From an uncultured Oscillibacter sp. (GTDB lineage: Bacteria; Bacillota; Clostridia; Oscillospirales; Oscillospiraceae): a stretch of 64,000 nucleotides of DNA. Positions 47,097-56,913 of this stretch are shown piece after piece. Each line of letters starts with the position of its first letter. Positions within the stretch are counted from its first letter, which is position 1. The notes under the pieces were generated by a model, which was not told the DNA's origin, did no database searches, and was given only the letters and a program-made list of their open reading frames with translations. A program made the position numbers and the translations under genes. The DNA lies in NCBI GenBank assembly GCA_950097265.1, contig CATNDJ010000005.1:29508-93507 (forward strand), given 5' to 3'.

Positions 47097-48150
47097 TCAA
47101 TAAAAATCCCGGACCTCCGTGTCGAAATAGCGGTCCAGCAGATAGGGGACGTAGACCCCCTTGTCCGTCACCACGCCGGAAATCAGGTGAGGGGGCGTGA
47201 CGTCGAAGGAAGGATAGACGCCCTTGACCTCCGGGACGGTGTTGGGGACGCCCCAGGAGCTGAGCACCGGCCCGGGGTCCCGGTGTTCGATGACGATGTC
47301 TTTCGCAGAACGCTTGTCCCCGTCGGGGATGCCGGTGACATAGTAGGGAATGCCGAAGTACTTGGCCAGAATCGCCATTTGGAACGTGCCGGTTTTGTTG
47401 GCGATGTGCCCGTCCCGGGCGATGGCGTCGGCGGCGGAGGTAAACAGGCCGATTCCCTCCCGCTCCATGGCGTAAGCGGCCATGTTGTCTGTGAGGACCG
47501 TGGTGTCGAAGCCCGCCTGGGCGAAGCAGCTGGCCGTGAGCCGGGCCCCCTGGAGAAAGGGCCGGGTTTCCGCGCAGAAGACCCGGAAGGACTTCCCCGT
47601 CCGGCGGGCGGCCCGGATGAGGGTCCCGATGATGGTTTCCCCATAGCACTGGGTCAGAATGGCCCCGCCCTCCGGGATGAGCGTTTCCAATTGGTCCCCC
47701 ACCAGCTGCATGACGCCGTAGCGCCGGTTCAGGGACGCCAGCGTGTCCTCCACAATGGCGGCCACAGGGTCCTGCCCCGCCTCCAGTGCCGCCTCCGCCA
47801 CGTCGGCGCAGCGGAAGGTAATTTTTCCGTAGCGCCCGGCAGTGGTGGGCCGGGCGTGGGCCAGATCATGGGCCGCCCGGCGGAGAAAGGCGGCCTGTTC
47901 CGCCTTCCCCTTGCCCCGGACCTGGTAGGCCGCCAGGGCCATGCCCATGCCCACGGCGGTATAGGGCCCGGCGCTCTGGGTCACCATGTCCGCGATGGCC
48001 CGGACGACCTCTTGGTAGGTCTCGCAGACCTCAAACCGGACCTCCCGGGGATAGACCCGGCGGTCCAAAATGCGGATCTTCCCGTCCTCATACCAGGCTA
48101 CGTTCTCATACCGCAGGAGAAAGGGCATCCCCTCGTCCATCCGTTTCATG
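47097..48150 (-). CDS. mtnA: MtnA-like (eIF2B alpha/beta/delta fold) methylthioribose-1-phosphate isomerase family protein
   Basis: GAILTQCYGETIIG, VFCAETRPFLQGARLTA, VLTDNMAAYAM, NKTGTFQMAILAKYFGIPYYV. ATG at 48150 with AAGGAGG. Confidence 0.85.
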
Positions 48151-48312
48151 TGCCGCGCCTCCTTCGTGACGGGAGTTTTCCCCGTCAAGGGTTTTCAACA
48201 TCATACCGCATCGGGAGGAAAATTGCAAACGGAAGGACTGGAAAAACCGTTGCCTTTTTTCCGTCCTTCCGCTATACTGAACCCCATCAAAGAGGAGAGG
48301 GAGGCGGTTCCC

Positions 48313-49554
48313 ATGACGGAACTTCTGAGGCACGCGGAAGAGATTTACGGCGCGGCCATCCGCCGGGCCCTGCCGGACGCGGCGGTGAAGGAGGCTTTGA
48401 AGGCGTTCCGCCCCGGCCCCGGCCGGACGCTGTTGGTATCGGTGGGCAAGGCGGCTTGGCGGATGGCCGCCGCCGCCCTGGAGGCCGTGGACGCGGACGG
48501 CGGCCTGGTGGTGACGAAATACGGCCACAGCCAGGGGCCCCTTCCCGGCCTGGAGATTCTGGAGGCGGGGCACCCGGTGGCGGACGCCGCCTCCTTCACC
48601 GCGGCGGAGCGGGCGCTGGCGCTGGTCCGGGGCCTGGGCGAAGAGGACTCTGTGCTGTTCCTCCTCTCCGGCGGGGGCTCCGCCCTCTTCGAGTCGTCGG
48701 ACCTTCCCCAGGAGGAATTTCAGGAGATCAACCGCCGGCTCTTGGCCTGCGGCGCGGACATCCAGGAGGTCAACCGGATCCGCAAGCGCCTGTCCAACGT
48801 AAAGGGAGGGCGCTTCGGCGCGGCCTGCGCCCCGGCCCGGGTGTTTTCTGTGGTGCTCTCCGACGTGCTGGGGGACCGGCTGGACATGATCGCCTCCGGC
48901 CCCGCCGCCGTGGACGCTTCTACCCTGGAGGAGACCCTGGCGGTGGTGGAGAAGTATCATTTGGAGCTGTCTCCCAAGGCCCACGGCCTGCTGGAACGGT
49001 CCCTGCCCCCGGCGCTGCCCCATGTGGAAAGCTGTATCTGCGGCAGCGTCTCCCAGCTCTGCCGGACGGCGGCGGAGGTCTGCCGGGAACTGGGCTATGA
49101 GGTCCGCATCCTCACGGACCGGGCGGAGGGAGAGGCCCGGGAGACCGGGGAGGCCCTGGCCCAGGCCCTGCTTCGGGAGCGGAAGGCGGGAAGGCCCCTG
49201 GCCCTCATCCTGGGCGGGGAGACCGTGGTGAAGCTTACCGGCGGGGGGAAGGGGGGTCGGAACCAGGAGCTGGCTCTGGCGGCGGCCCCCATCCTGGCGG
49301 GGACGGAGGGAACGGCCCTGTTTTCCGTGGGTTCCGACGGCACCGACGGCCCCACCGACGCGGCGGGGGGCTATGTGGACGGCGGAACCCGGGACCGCCT
49401 TCGGGCCCTGGGGATTGAAATTCCGGCGGTGCTGGCGGAGAACGACTCCTATCACGCCCTGGAGAAAATCGGGGGCCTGATTGTCACCGGCCCCACGGGG
49501 ACCAACGTCAACGATCTGAGCGTGGGGCTGTATTGGCCCCCGGATATGCCATGA
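48313..49554 (+). CDS. Glycerate 2-kinase, GckA/MOFRL type
   Basis: VSVGKAAWRMAAAA, LLSGGGSALFE, GGETVVKLTGGGKGGRNQELALAA, SVGSDGTDGPTDAAGGYVD. Confidence 0.93.
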   Translation: MTELLRHAEEIYGAAIRRALPDAAVKEALKAFRPGPGRTLLVSVGKAAWRMAAAALEAVDADGGLVVTKYGHSQGPLPGLEILEAGHPVADAASFTAAERALALVRGLGEEDSVLFLLSGGGSALFESSDLPQEEFQEINRRLLACGADIQEVNRIRKRLSNVKGGRFGAACAPARVFSVVLSDVLGDRLDMIASGPAAVDASTLEETLAVVEKYHLELSPKAHGLLERSLPPALPHVESCICGSVSQLCRTAAEVCRELGYEVRILTDRAEGEARETGEALAQALLRERKAGRPLALILGGETVVKLTGGGKGGRNQELALAAAPILAGTEGTALFSVGSDGTDGPTDAAGGYVDGGTRDRLRALGIEIPAVLAENDSYHALEKIGGLIVTGPTGTNVNDLSVGLYWPPDMP

Positions 49555-49557
49555 AGA

Positions 49558-49592
49558 GAGCGGAGAGGACCGGAAGGACCTCTCCGCTTGTT
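49558..49592. terminator. Hairpin between convergent glycerate kinase and lysE-type genes
   Basis: AGCGGAGAGG-N10-CCTCTCCGCT then TGTTT. Confidence 0.65.
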
Positions 49593-49602
49593 TGGTTCAC
49601 GT

Positions 49603-50208
49603 TCAGTGGGGCAGGACCAAACTGACGGCGCACAGAGCCAAGGCGGCGGCGCAGACGACGTCCACGGCCTTGCGGTGATTGGCAAAGAGCCTCTGCAAAG
49701 CCGCCCCGGCGAAGAGCCAGACCAGATTGGCGACGGGTCCCGTGAAGGGCAGGAACAGCCCCACCGCCAGCAGGGACCAGAAGGACCTGCTGTAGGGCAG
49801 GACGTAGGAGGCCAGGGCCATGAGGCAGAAAATCATAACCTTCACGTTGGTGAGCTGCACCAGCAGCCCCGTGAGGAAGCCCGGGGCCTCCGGGGCCTGT
49901 CCCTCCGGCCCGGCGGAGGAGCGGAGGGTATGCCAGGCCATCCAGAGGAGATAGGCCGCGCCCACCCAGGAGAGAAGGCCCACGTATTGGTTCAGCACCG
50001 TGCCCAGAAAGAAGGTCACCAGCACGGAGGCCATGGACACCAGAAAGAAGCCGGTGAACAGCCCCCGCCACTGCCGCAGGGCGGGCCCCTTTCCGTACCG
50101 CAGGGCGGTGGAGAGAGAGCAGAGGTTGGCGGGGCCGGGGGTGATGGCGCCCACGTAACAGTAGAGCAGGAAGGAGGGGAGAAGGGACAGGGGCATGACG
50201 GGCACCAT
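49603..50208 (-). CDS. LysE family translocator
   Basis: 201 aa; YVGAITPGPANLCSLSTALRYG, multi-TM. Confidence 0.9.
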   Translation of the reverse strand: MVPVMPLSLLPSFLLYCYVGAITPGPANLCSLSTALRYGKGPALRQWRGLFTGFFLVSMASVLVTFFLGTVLNQYVGLLSWVGAAYLLWMAWHTLRSSAGPEGQAPEAPGFLTGLLVQLTNVKVMIFCLMALASYVLPYSRSFWSLLAVGLFLPFTGPVANLVWLFAGAALQRLFANHRKAVDVVCAAALALCAVSLVLPH

Positions 50209-50311
50209 CCTTTGGTTGAGATGAGCCCATCATAACAGAAAAAAATCTATTTGAAAAGCGAAAGTTTTTGAAGTATACTATTGATAAAAGCGATGAATAG
50301 GAGGGAAGCCC

Positions 50312-51259
50312 GTGGAACTGAAAAATCTTCGCACCTTCCAGACCGTGGTAGACCAGGGGAGTTACCAAAAGGCGGCGGAGCGGCTGGGCTACACCCAGTC
50401 CACCATCACCGTCCAGATCCAGCAGCTGGAGGAGGAGCTGGGGATTCCCCTCTTTGAGCGGGTGGGCCGGAGGATGGTTTTGACGGAGGCGGGGGAACGG
50501 GTGCTGCCCCAGGCCCGGGAGCTGCTGGCGGCGGCGGACCGCCTGCTGGAGAGCGAGCGGGCGGGCCGGGCGCCTGCGGGCACGCTGCGGGTGGACCTGG
50601 CGGAGACCCTGCTGTGCTACCGGATGCAGCCGGTGATCCGGGCCTTTCGGGAGCGGGCCCCTCAGGTCCGGCTGGTCATTCGGGACTGCAACTGTATGAG
50701 GATTCCCCAGGGCGTACGGGACGGGTCCTGCGACTTAGGGGTGGGCTACGACATGGACTGGAACCGGGAGGCCCTGGAGGTGGAGTCCCTGGGGAGCTAT
50801 GACATCGTGCTGCTGGCCTCCCCGGACTTCACGGAGCCGGACTTTACCACCCCGGGCCAGAAAAAGGCGGTCTCCCTGGTCACCGACGAACCGGACAGCA
50901 TCTTCCGCCGCCGCCTGGAGGACTACCTCCGTCAGCGGGAGATCGAGCTGGACGTGACCCTGGAGCTGTGGAGCATTGAAACCATCAAGCGCTGTGTCAT
51001 GAGCAATCTGGGCTTTACCTACCTGCCCCGCTTTGTGGCGGAGGAGGAGCTGGCGGACGGGCGGCTGGTAGAGCTGAAAGCCCCCATCTCCGGCGTGCCC
51101 GCCCCGGCTCTGTGCGCCTGGCGGAAGGGCAGGTGGGTCACCCCCGCCATGGAGCTCTTTCTGGAGCTTCTGCGGGAGGCTCTGGCGGAGGAGGCGCCCT
51201 CAGTGCCGCCGCTTCCGCTCCAGCCCCGGATCCCTCCGCTGGAAGGGCTTGTCGATTAA
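50312..51259 (+). CDS. LysR family transcriptional regulator
   Basis: MELKNLRTFQTVVDQGSYQKAAERLGYTQSTITVQIQQLEEELGIPLFERVGRRM; divergent from lysE-type gene. Confidence 0.95.
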   Translation: MELKNLRTFQTVVDQGSYQKAAERLGYTQSTITVQIQQLEEELGIPLFERVGRRMVLTEAGERVLPQARELLAAADRLLESERAGRAPAGTLRVDLAETLLCYRMQPVIRAFRERAPQVRLVIRDCNCMRIPQGVRDGSCDLGVGYDMDWNREALEVESLGSYDIVLLASPDFTEPDFTTPGQKKAVSLVTDEPDSIFRRRLEDYLRQREIELDVTLELWSIETIKRCVMSNLGFTYLPRFVAEEELADGRLVELKAPISGVPAPALCAWRKGRWVTPAMELFLELLREALAEEAPSVPPLPLQPRIPPLEGLVD

Positions 51260-51478
51260 AATGATGTCGTCCCCGATGCGCTGGATGCAGTCCCAGGGAA
51301 TGTAAAATTCCTCTCCCCGCCCGAAGAGGCCGAAAAACCGGGCGGGCCCGTAGACCACGATGGCCACCGTCTGTCCTTCCGGGGCCCGCAGGTCCAGGTC
51401 CGCCACCAGCCCAAGGCGGGAGCCGTCGTTGATGTTGATGACCTCTTTTCGCCGGAGGTCCCGAAACCGGAACTGCAT
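51200..51478 (-). CDS. ylmC: YlmC/YmxH family sporulation-associated PRC-barrel protein
   Basis: FRFRDLRRKEVININDGSRLGLVADLDLRAPEGQTVAIVVYG; adjacent to sigG as in B. subtilis region. Confidence 0.88.
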   Translation of the reverse strand: MQFRFRDLRRKEVININDGSRLGLVADLDLRAPEGQTVAIVVYGPARFFGLFGRGEEFYIPWDCIQRIGDDIILIDKPFQRRDPGLERKRRH

Positions 51479-51644
51479 GGACTTCAACTCCTTTCAAGGA
51501 AGCCTATGCGCCCCCCGGGCCGTCCTATTCTGACAAAAGGTCCCAGTATAGGAAAAATGGCCTCTGGAGATACTGACCTTGCGGCGGCAAGAGGGGAAGA
51601 CCCCGCCCGCCGCGCAGTCAGTATACACAGAGGGGGCGGCTTTC

Positions 51645-52415
51645 TTGCAGGGAAAAGTCGAGATCGCGGGAGTCAACACCGCCAAGCTGAAGGTGCTGAA
51701 AAACGAGGAGACCATGGCCCTTCTCCGCCGGACCAAGGAGGGGGACCAGGAGGCCCGCCGCCAGCTCATCGAGGGGAACCTGCGGCTGGTGCTGTCGGTG
51801 ATCCAGCGCTTTTCCAACCGGGGGGAGAACGTGGACGACCTCTTTCAGGTGGGCTGCGTGGGACTCATCAAGGCCATCGACAACTTCGACGTCAGCCAGC
51901 CGGTGAAGTTCTCCACCTACGGCGTGCCCATGATCATCGGCGAGATCCGCCGCTATCTCCGGGACAACAGCGCCATCCGGGTCTCCCGGTCCATGCGGGA
52001 CACGGCCTACCGGGTGCTGCAGGTCCGGGAGCGGCTGATTTCCGAGACCCAGCGGGAGCCCACGGTGGAGCAGATTGCCAAGGAACTGGATATCCCCCGG
52101 GAGGACGTGGTGTTCGCTATGGACGCCATCGTGGACCCGGTGTCCCTCTACGAGCCGGTGTACTCCGACGGCGGGGACGCCCTCTGCGTCATGGACCAGG
52201 TCCGGGACACCCAGAACACCGACGAGCACTGGACGGACCGCATCGCCCTGAAGGACGCCCTGAAGCGCCTGGACGACCGGGAGCGGCGCATTTTGTCCCT
52301 GCGGTTCTACGAGGGAAAGACGCAGATGGAGGTTTCTGCAGAGGTAGGCATCTCCCAGGCCCAGGTCTCCCGGCTGGAAAAAGGGGCCATCAACACCATC
52401 AAGAAGAACATCTGA
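51645..52415 (+). CDS. sigG: RNA polymerase sporulation sigma factor SigG
   Basis: KVEIAGVNTAKLKVLKNEETMALLRRTKEGD, FSTYGVPMIIGEIRRYLRDN; probable TTG start after AGAGGGGG. Confidence 0.94.
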   Translation: MQGKVEIAGVNTAKLKVLKNEETMALLRRTKEGDQEARRQLIEGNLRLVLSVIQRFSNRGENVDDLFQVGCVGLIKAIDNFDVSQPVKFSTYGVPMIIGEIRRYLRDNSAIRVSRSMRDTAYRVLQVRERLISETQREPTVEQIAKELDIPREDVVFAMDAIVDPVSLYEPVYSDGGDALCVMDQVRDTQNTDEHWTDRIALKDALKRLDDRERRILSLRFYEGKTQMEVSAEVGISQAQVSRLEKGAINTIKKNI

Positions 52416-52419
52416 CGCG

Positions 52420-52447
52420 AGGCCCGCCTTTCCGGCGGGCCTTTTTC
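52420..52447 (+). terminator. Terminator of sigG
   Basis: AGGCCCGCC-TTTCC-GGCGGGCCT-TTTT. Confidence 0.88.
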
Positions 52448-52512
52448 GCGCTTTCCCTTGTATTTCCTGCCGGGAACTGTTATAATGAAGCAGCTATGAA
52501 AGGGGGAGGACC

Positions 52513-53172
52513 ATGGATTTCGGCGGGCTTGTCCGCTCCATTGACTGGGATTTTCTGGAGAACACCCTGACGAGGGTCCTGGCCGTCCTCCTCTGCCTGA
52601 CGGTTCACGAGACCTGCCACGGCCTGGCGGCCTATGCCTTGGGGGACCCCACGGCCCGGGACCGGCGCCGCCTGAGTTTGAATCCCCTGCGGCACATCGA
52701 CTGGCTGGGCCTGGGCATGATGCTGGTTGTGGGCTTCGGCTGGGCCAAGCCTGTGCCGGTGGATCCCCGGCATTTTAAAAAGCCTAAGCAGGGCATGGCC
52801 CTGACGGCCCTGGCAGGGCCGGTTTCCAATTTGCTGCTGGCCCTGCTGGCGGTGTTCCTGAGCCGGGAGATTTATGCCCATGGGTTTTGGATACCCATGG
52901 AGGCCCGAGTTCCCCTCTTTCAGTTCCTGCTCTACACCCTGGCCCCCCTGTCCATCGGCCTGGGGCTCTTCAACCTTCTGCCCATCCCGCCTTTGGACGG
53001 GAGCAAGGCGCTGGGGGCTTTCCTTCCGGACCGGGCTTATTTCAGTCTGATGCGCTACGAGCGCTACGGCATGCTTCTGCTGCTGGCCCTGAGCTGGTTC
53101 GGCGTCACGGGGGACCTCGTCAGCGGGTCCATCCTGGGGGTCTACCGCTTCTTCTTCGAGCTGTTCTTCTAA
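52513..53172 (+). CDS. Site-2 protease family membrane metalloprotease (M50)
   Basis: LTVHETCHGLAAYALGD (HExxH), LFNLLPIPPLDGSKAL. Confidence 0.92.
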   Translation: MDFGGLVRSIDWDFLENTLTRVLAVLLCLTVHETCHGLAAYALGDPTARDRRRLSLNPLRHIDWLGLGMMLVVGFGWAKPVPVDPRHFKKPKQGMALTALAGPVSNLLLALLAVFLSREIYAHGFWIPMEARVPLFQFLLYTLAPLSIGLGLFNLLPIPPLDGSKALGAFLPDRAYFSLMRYERYGMLLLLALSWFGVTGDLVSGSILGVYRFFFELFF

Positions 53173-53203
53173 AATCCGCGCCCCGGCGCGGTGGGAGGTA
53201 TCT

Positions 53204-53998
53204 TTGGAAAGTCCCGTATTCAAACTGGAAAAGGTGGTCCACTCCCGGACGGCGGAGCTCCAGGATTTCGAGGGGCCCCTGGATTTGATTTTATTCCTGC
53301 TGGGGAAGAACAAGATGGAGATTCAGGACATCTCCATTTCTCTTATCTGCGACCAGTACTTAAGCTGGCTGGACCGGCGGAAGGAGCTGGACCTGGAGGT
53401 CGCCAGCGAGTTCGCCGCCATGGCCTCTCACCTGGTTTATCTGAAGACCCGGATGCTCCTCTCTATCGAGGACGAGGAGGCCAAGAGCGAGATGGAAGCC
53501 CTCATCCAATCCCTGGAGGAACGCCGCCGGGGAGAGAGCTACGCCTACGTGAAGGCCATGGGGGAGAGGCTGGCTCCCCTGGGAGAGTTCGGCCGTAGCG
53601 TCTGCGTCCGGGGGCCGGAGCCCCTGGAGCCCGGAGAGATTCTCTACGACCACCGTCCCCGGGATCTGCTGCGGGCCATGCGGGAGCTCCAGAGCCGGGC
53701 GGAGCGGAAGCTGCCTCCGCCCAAGGCGGCCTTCCAGGCAATCGCCCGGCACGAGCCCTACCCGGTGGAGCGGAAGGCCCGGGATATCCTGCGCCGTTTG
53801 AAGGATGGGACCGTCACCCGCTTCCTCCAGCTCTTTCACGGCAGCCGGAGCCGCAGCGAGATTGTGGCCACTTTCCTGGCGGTGTTGGAGCTGTGCCGGT
53901 CCCATGTGCTGCAGCTGACGGGCTCGGAGACCGAGTGCACCGTCCGGCAGGTGGGAGACCCGCCGGAGCATCTCAATCCCCAGGCGGAGGAATCCTAA
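53204..53998 (+). CDS. scpA: Segregation and condensation protein A
   Basis: LQDFEGPLDLILFLLGKNKMEIQDISISLICDQYL; TTG start with GGGAGG. Confidence 0.95.
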   Translation: MESPVFKLEKVVHSRTAELQDFEGPLDLILFLLGKNKMEIQDISISLICDQYLSWLDRRKELDLEVASEFAAMASHLVYLKTRMLLSIEDEEAKSEMEALIQSLEERRRGESYAYVKAMGERLAPLGEFGRSVCVRGPEPLEPGEILYDHRPRDLLRAMRELQSRAERKLPPPKAAFQAIARHEPYPVERKARDILRRLKDGTVTRFLQLFHGSRSRSEIVATFLAVLELCRSHVLQLTGSETECTVRQVGDPPEHLNPQAEES

Positions 53999-54007
53999 GG
54001 AGGTCCC

Positions 54008-54619
54008 ATGGAGAGAAAAGAAATTGAATCCGCCGTGGAGGCGATTCTGTTCGCCTCCGGCGAACCCATACAGATTAAGCGGCTCTGCGCCGCCCTGGAG
54101 CTGGCCCGCCCCGCCGTGGAGCGGGCGCTGAAGGACCTGGGGGATCGCTACGCCTTCGACCAACGGGGCATCCGCCTGGTTCAGATGGACGACTGCTGGC
54201 AGCTTTGCTCCGCCCCGGAGTTTGGAGACGCGGTGCACCGGGCCCTGGAGGTCCGCAAATCCGCCAAACTCAGCCAGCCGGCCTTGGAAGCCCTGACCAT
54301 CATCGCTTACTATCAGCCCACCACCCGGGCCTATGTGGACCAGATTCGGGGAGTCGACAGCTCCTACACCATGAGCCTGCTGTTAAACCGGGATCTCATC
54401 GAGGAGTGCGGGCGCCTCCAGGTGCCGGGGCGGCCCCGGCTTTACAGGACTACGAAGCAGTTTCTCCGGGCTTTCCACCTCAGCAGCCTGGAGGACCTGC
54501 CGGAACTGACGGAGCCTTCCGAGGAGGAGGACCCCCTGGACCCGGAGGCCGACGGCCAGATGCGCCTGGGGGAGAATGGGGAAATTGTGTCGGACCGGGA
54601 GGAAGAAGAGACGGAATAA
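54008..54619 (+). CDS. scpB: Segregation and condensation protein B
   Basis: VEAILFASGEPIQ, LSQPALEALTIIAYYQPTTRAYVDQIRGVDS. Confidence 0.95.
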   Translation: MERKEIESAVEAILFASGEPIQIKRLCAALELARPAVERALKDLGDRYAFDQRGIRLVQMDDCWQLCSAPEFGDAVHRALEVRKSAKLSQPALEALTIIAYYQPTTRAYVDQIRGVDSSYTMSLLLNRDLIEECGRLQVPGRPRLYRTTKQFLRAFHLSSLEDLPELTEPSEEEDPLDPEADGQMRLGENGEIVSDREEEETE

Positions 54620-54637
54620 GGAAGGGAGGCGCCGCCT

Positions 54638-55336
54638 ATGGCGTGGCTTTGGATACCGGCGGTCATTGTGCTGCTGATCGCCCTGCTTTGCTGGACCCGG
54701 GTGGGGGTCTGGGCGGCCTTCGGCGGAGGGGAGCTCCGCCTGGATGTGAAATTCGGCCTCCTGCGGATACATATCCTCCCCGCTAAGCCCAAGAAGCCCA
54801 AGGCGGAGAAGCCGAAAAAAGAGAAGAAAAAGCCTAAGGAGGAGCCGGGAGCTGAAAAGCCCGAATCCAAATTCTCCTTTACCCTGGAGGACGGGGAGGA
54901 CGCCCTGCGCACCATGCTTCCGCCTCTGAAACGGGCGCTGAGGCGGTTTGGCCGGGGCATCCGGATAAAGCCCCTGCGGCTGTCCCTGGTTCTGGGAGGA
55001 GAGGAAGACCCCGCCGCCGCGGCACAGCTCTACGGAGAAATTCAGGCCGCCGTCTGGACGGGAATGCCCCTGCTGGAGAGGCTGCTGGATATCCGGAAGC
55101 CCTATATTCACACGGATGTGGACTTCACCGCCTCCGGCACGGCGGTGGAGGGAGAGGCCGGGGTGACCCTCCGCGTCGGCACGCTGCTGGCCATGGGCTT
55201 CGGCCTGGCCTTCCCGGTTCTGGGCTGGTTCCTGCGCTGGCGGAAGCGGTGCAAGACCCGTCTGCCGAAGCCGGAGAAAAAGCCCCCCGAGGACCCAAAG
55301 CCCCAGGAGGCCCAAACTGAAAATCCCGCCGCATAA
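54638..55336 (+). CDS. DUF2953 domain-containing protein
   Basis: N-terminal TM, Lys/Pro/Glu-rich linker, conserved position between scpB and gerW. Confidence 0.75.
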   Translation: MAWLWIPAVIVLLIALLCWTRVGVWAAFGGGELRLDVKFGLLRIHILPAKPKKPKAEKPKKEKKKPKEEPGAEKPESKFSFTLEDGEDALRTMLPPLKRALRRFGRGIRIKPLRLSLVLGGEEDPAAAAQLYGEIQAAVWTGMPLLERLLDIRKPYIHTDVDFTASGTAVEGEAGVTLRVGTLLAMGFGLAFPVLGWFLRWRKRCKTRLPKPEKKPPEDPKPQEAQTENPAA

Positions 55337-55387
55337 GGCGTTCAGGACAGGCATACGTAAAATCTGACGATAGGAAGGAAGTACAAA

Positions 55388-55789
55388 ATGGACAATGAGA
55401 AAAAAAGCAAGGTCAGCGATCTGATGCAGTCCACCATTGAAAAAATCCACGAGCTGGTGGATACCAACGTCATCGTAGGCCAGCCCATCAACACCCCGGA
55501 CGGCGTGACCCTGATCCCCGTTTCCCGGGTCAATTTCGGCTTTGGCAGCGGCGGCGGGGACTACGGCAAGGCCCCGAAGGAAAACTTCGGCGGCGGAGGC
55601 GGCGCGGGAGTGAAAATCGACCCCGTGGCCTTCCTCATCATCAAGGACGGCGTGACCCGGGTGCTGCCCGTGGCGGCGCCCCCGGTGACCACGGTGGACC
55701 GGATCATCGACATGGCGCCGGACCTGATGGATAAGGCGGAAAAATTCCTGGACAAGAAAAAGGCGGAGAAGGAGCAAGAATCCATCTGA
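55388..55789 (+). CDS. gerW: GerW family sporulation protein
   Basis: NVIVGQPINTPDGVTLIPVSRVNFGFGSGGGDYG. Confidence 0.93.
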   Translation: MDNEKKSKVSDLMQSTIEKIHELVDTNVIVGQPINTPDGVTLIPVSRVNFGFGSGGGDYGKAPKENFGGGGGAGVKIDPVAFLIIKDGVTRVLPVAAPPVTTVDRIIDMAPDLMDKAEKFLDKKKAEKEQESI

Positions 55790-55838
55790 GCTGGGCATAC
55801 TATCATCACTTGACTGCTGAGAAACGGAGTGGTGACGC

Positions 55839-56909
55839 TTGCTGAAAACTTTCCCCTTCCGGCGGGCCGGGGCGCTGTTTTTGGCCCTGGTCTGCCTGCT
55901 GACAGGCCGGGCGGAGGCGGTGGAGGTCTCCGCCTCCGCCGCCGTTTTGATGGATATGGACAGCGGCCGGGTGCTCTATGAAAAAAACGCCGGGGCCCGG
56001 ATGCTGATTGCCAGCACGACGAAGATTTTAACGGCCCTGGTGGCCATCCGGGATGGGAATCTCAGCGACACGGTGAAGGTGAGCCGGGAGGCTGCTTATA
56101 CCGAGGGCTCGTCCATGTATCTCAAGGAGGGGGAGGAGCTGACCCTGGAGACCTTGCTGTACGGCCTGCTTCTCTGCTCCGGGAACGACGCCGCCGTGGC
56201 GGTGGCGGAGCACGTGGGGGGCAGCGTGGAGGGTTTCGTGGAGCGGATGAACGACACGGCCCTGGAGCTGGGCATGGAGGATTCCTCCTTCGCCAATCCC
56301 AACGGCCTGGACGACGAAGAGCACTATTCCACCGCTTACGACATGGCCCTGCTGGCCCGGGCGGCCATGGGGAACGAAACCTTGGTCCGCATCGCCTCTA
56401 CCCGGACGGTGACCATCGGCGGGCGGACCATGACAAATCACAACAAATTGCTCAGCTACGTGGACGGCTGCCTGGGCCTGAAGACCGGCTATACCCGGGC
56501 GGCGGGCCGGACCCTGGTGAGCTGCGCGGAGCGCCGGGGCCAGCGGCTCATCGCCGTGACCCTCCAGGACGGCAACGACTGGGCGGACCACCAGAGCCTC
56601 TACGACTACGGCTTTGCCGCCTATCCCGCCAAGCGGATGGCCCAGCTGGGCCACGAGCTGGCGAGGGAAGAAGGGGTCCCCCTGATTGCGGCGGACAGCT
56701 TCGCCTGGCCCCTGGCCCAGGGGGAGAAGCTGGAAACCGATTGGAAGCTGGACCGCCCCCTGTCCGCTCCCCTCCGGGCGGGTACGAGGGTGGGGGAGGC
56801 GGTGTTCTCCCTGAACGGCAAAGAAGTGGGCCGGGTGGCCCTGCTCTGCGGGGAAACCCTGCCGCCCAAGGCGGAGTCCGCCATGAACACGCTGCGAAGC
56901 TACAGGTGA
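55839..56909 (+). CDS. D-alanyl-D-alanine carboxypeptidase (PBP5/DacF-like, S11)
   Basis: ASTTKILTALVA (SxxK), CSGNDAAVA (SxN), GLKTGYTRAAG (KTG). Confidence 0.95.
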   Translation: MLKTFPFRRAGALFLALVCLLTGRAEAVEVSASAAVLMDMDSGRVLYEKNAGARMLIASTTKILTALVAIRDGNLSDTVKVSREAAYTEGSSMYLKEGEELTLETLLYGLLLCSGNDAAVAVAEHVGGSVEGFVERMNDTALELGMEDSSFANPNGLDDEEHYSTAYDMALLARAAMGNETLVRIASTRTVTIGGRTMTNHNKLLSYVDGCLGLKTGYTRAAGRTLVSCAERRGQRLIAVTLQDGNDWADHQSLYDYGFAAYPAKRMAQLGHELAREEGVPLIAADSFAWPLAQGEKLETDWKLDRPLSAPLRAGTRVGEAVFSLNGKEVGRVALLCGETLPPKAESAMNTLRSYR

Positions 56910-56913
56910 AGCG

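Noticed and set aside
46989-49100. 703-aa plus ORF spanning the mtnA-like gene and glycerate kinase
   Set aside because: Out-of-frame translation of two real genes; very Gly/Arg/Pro-rich.
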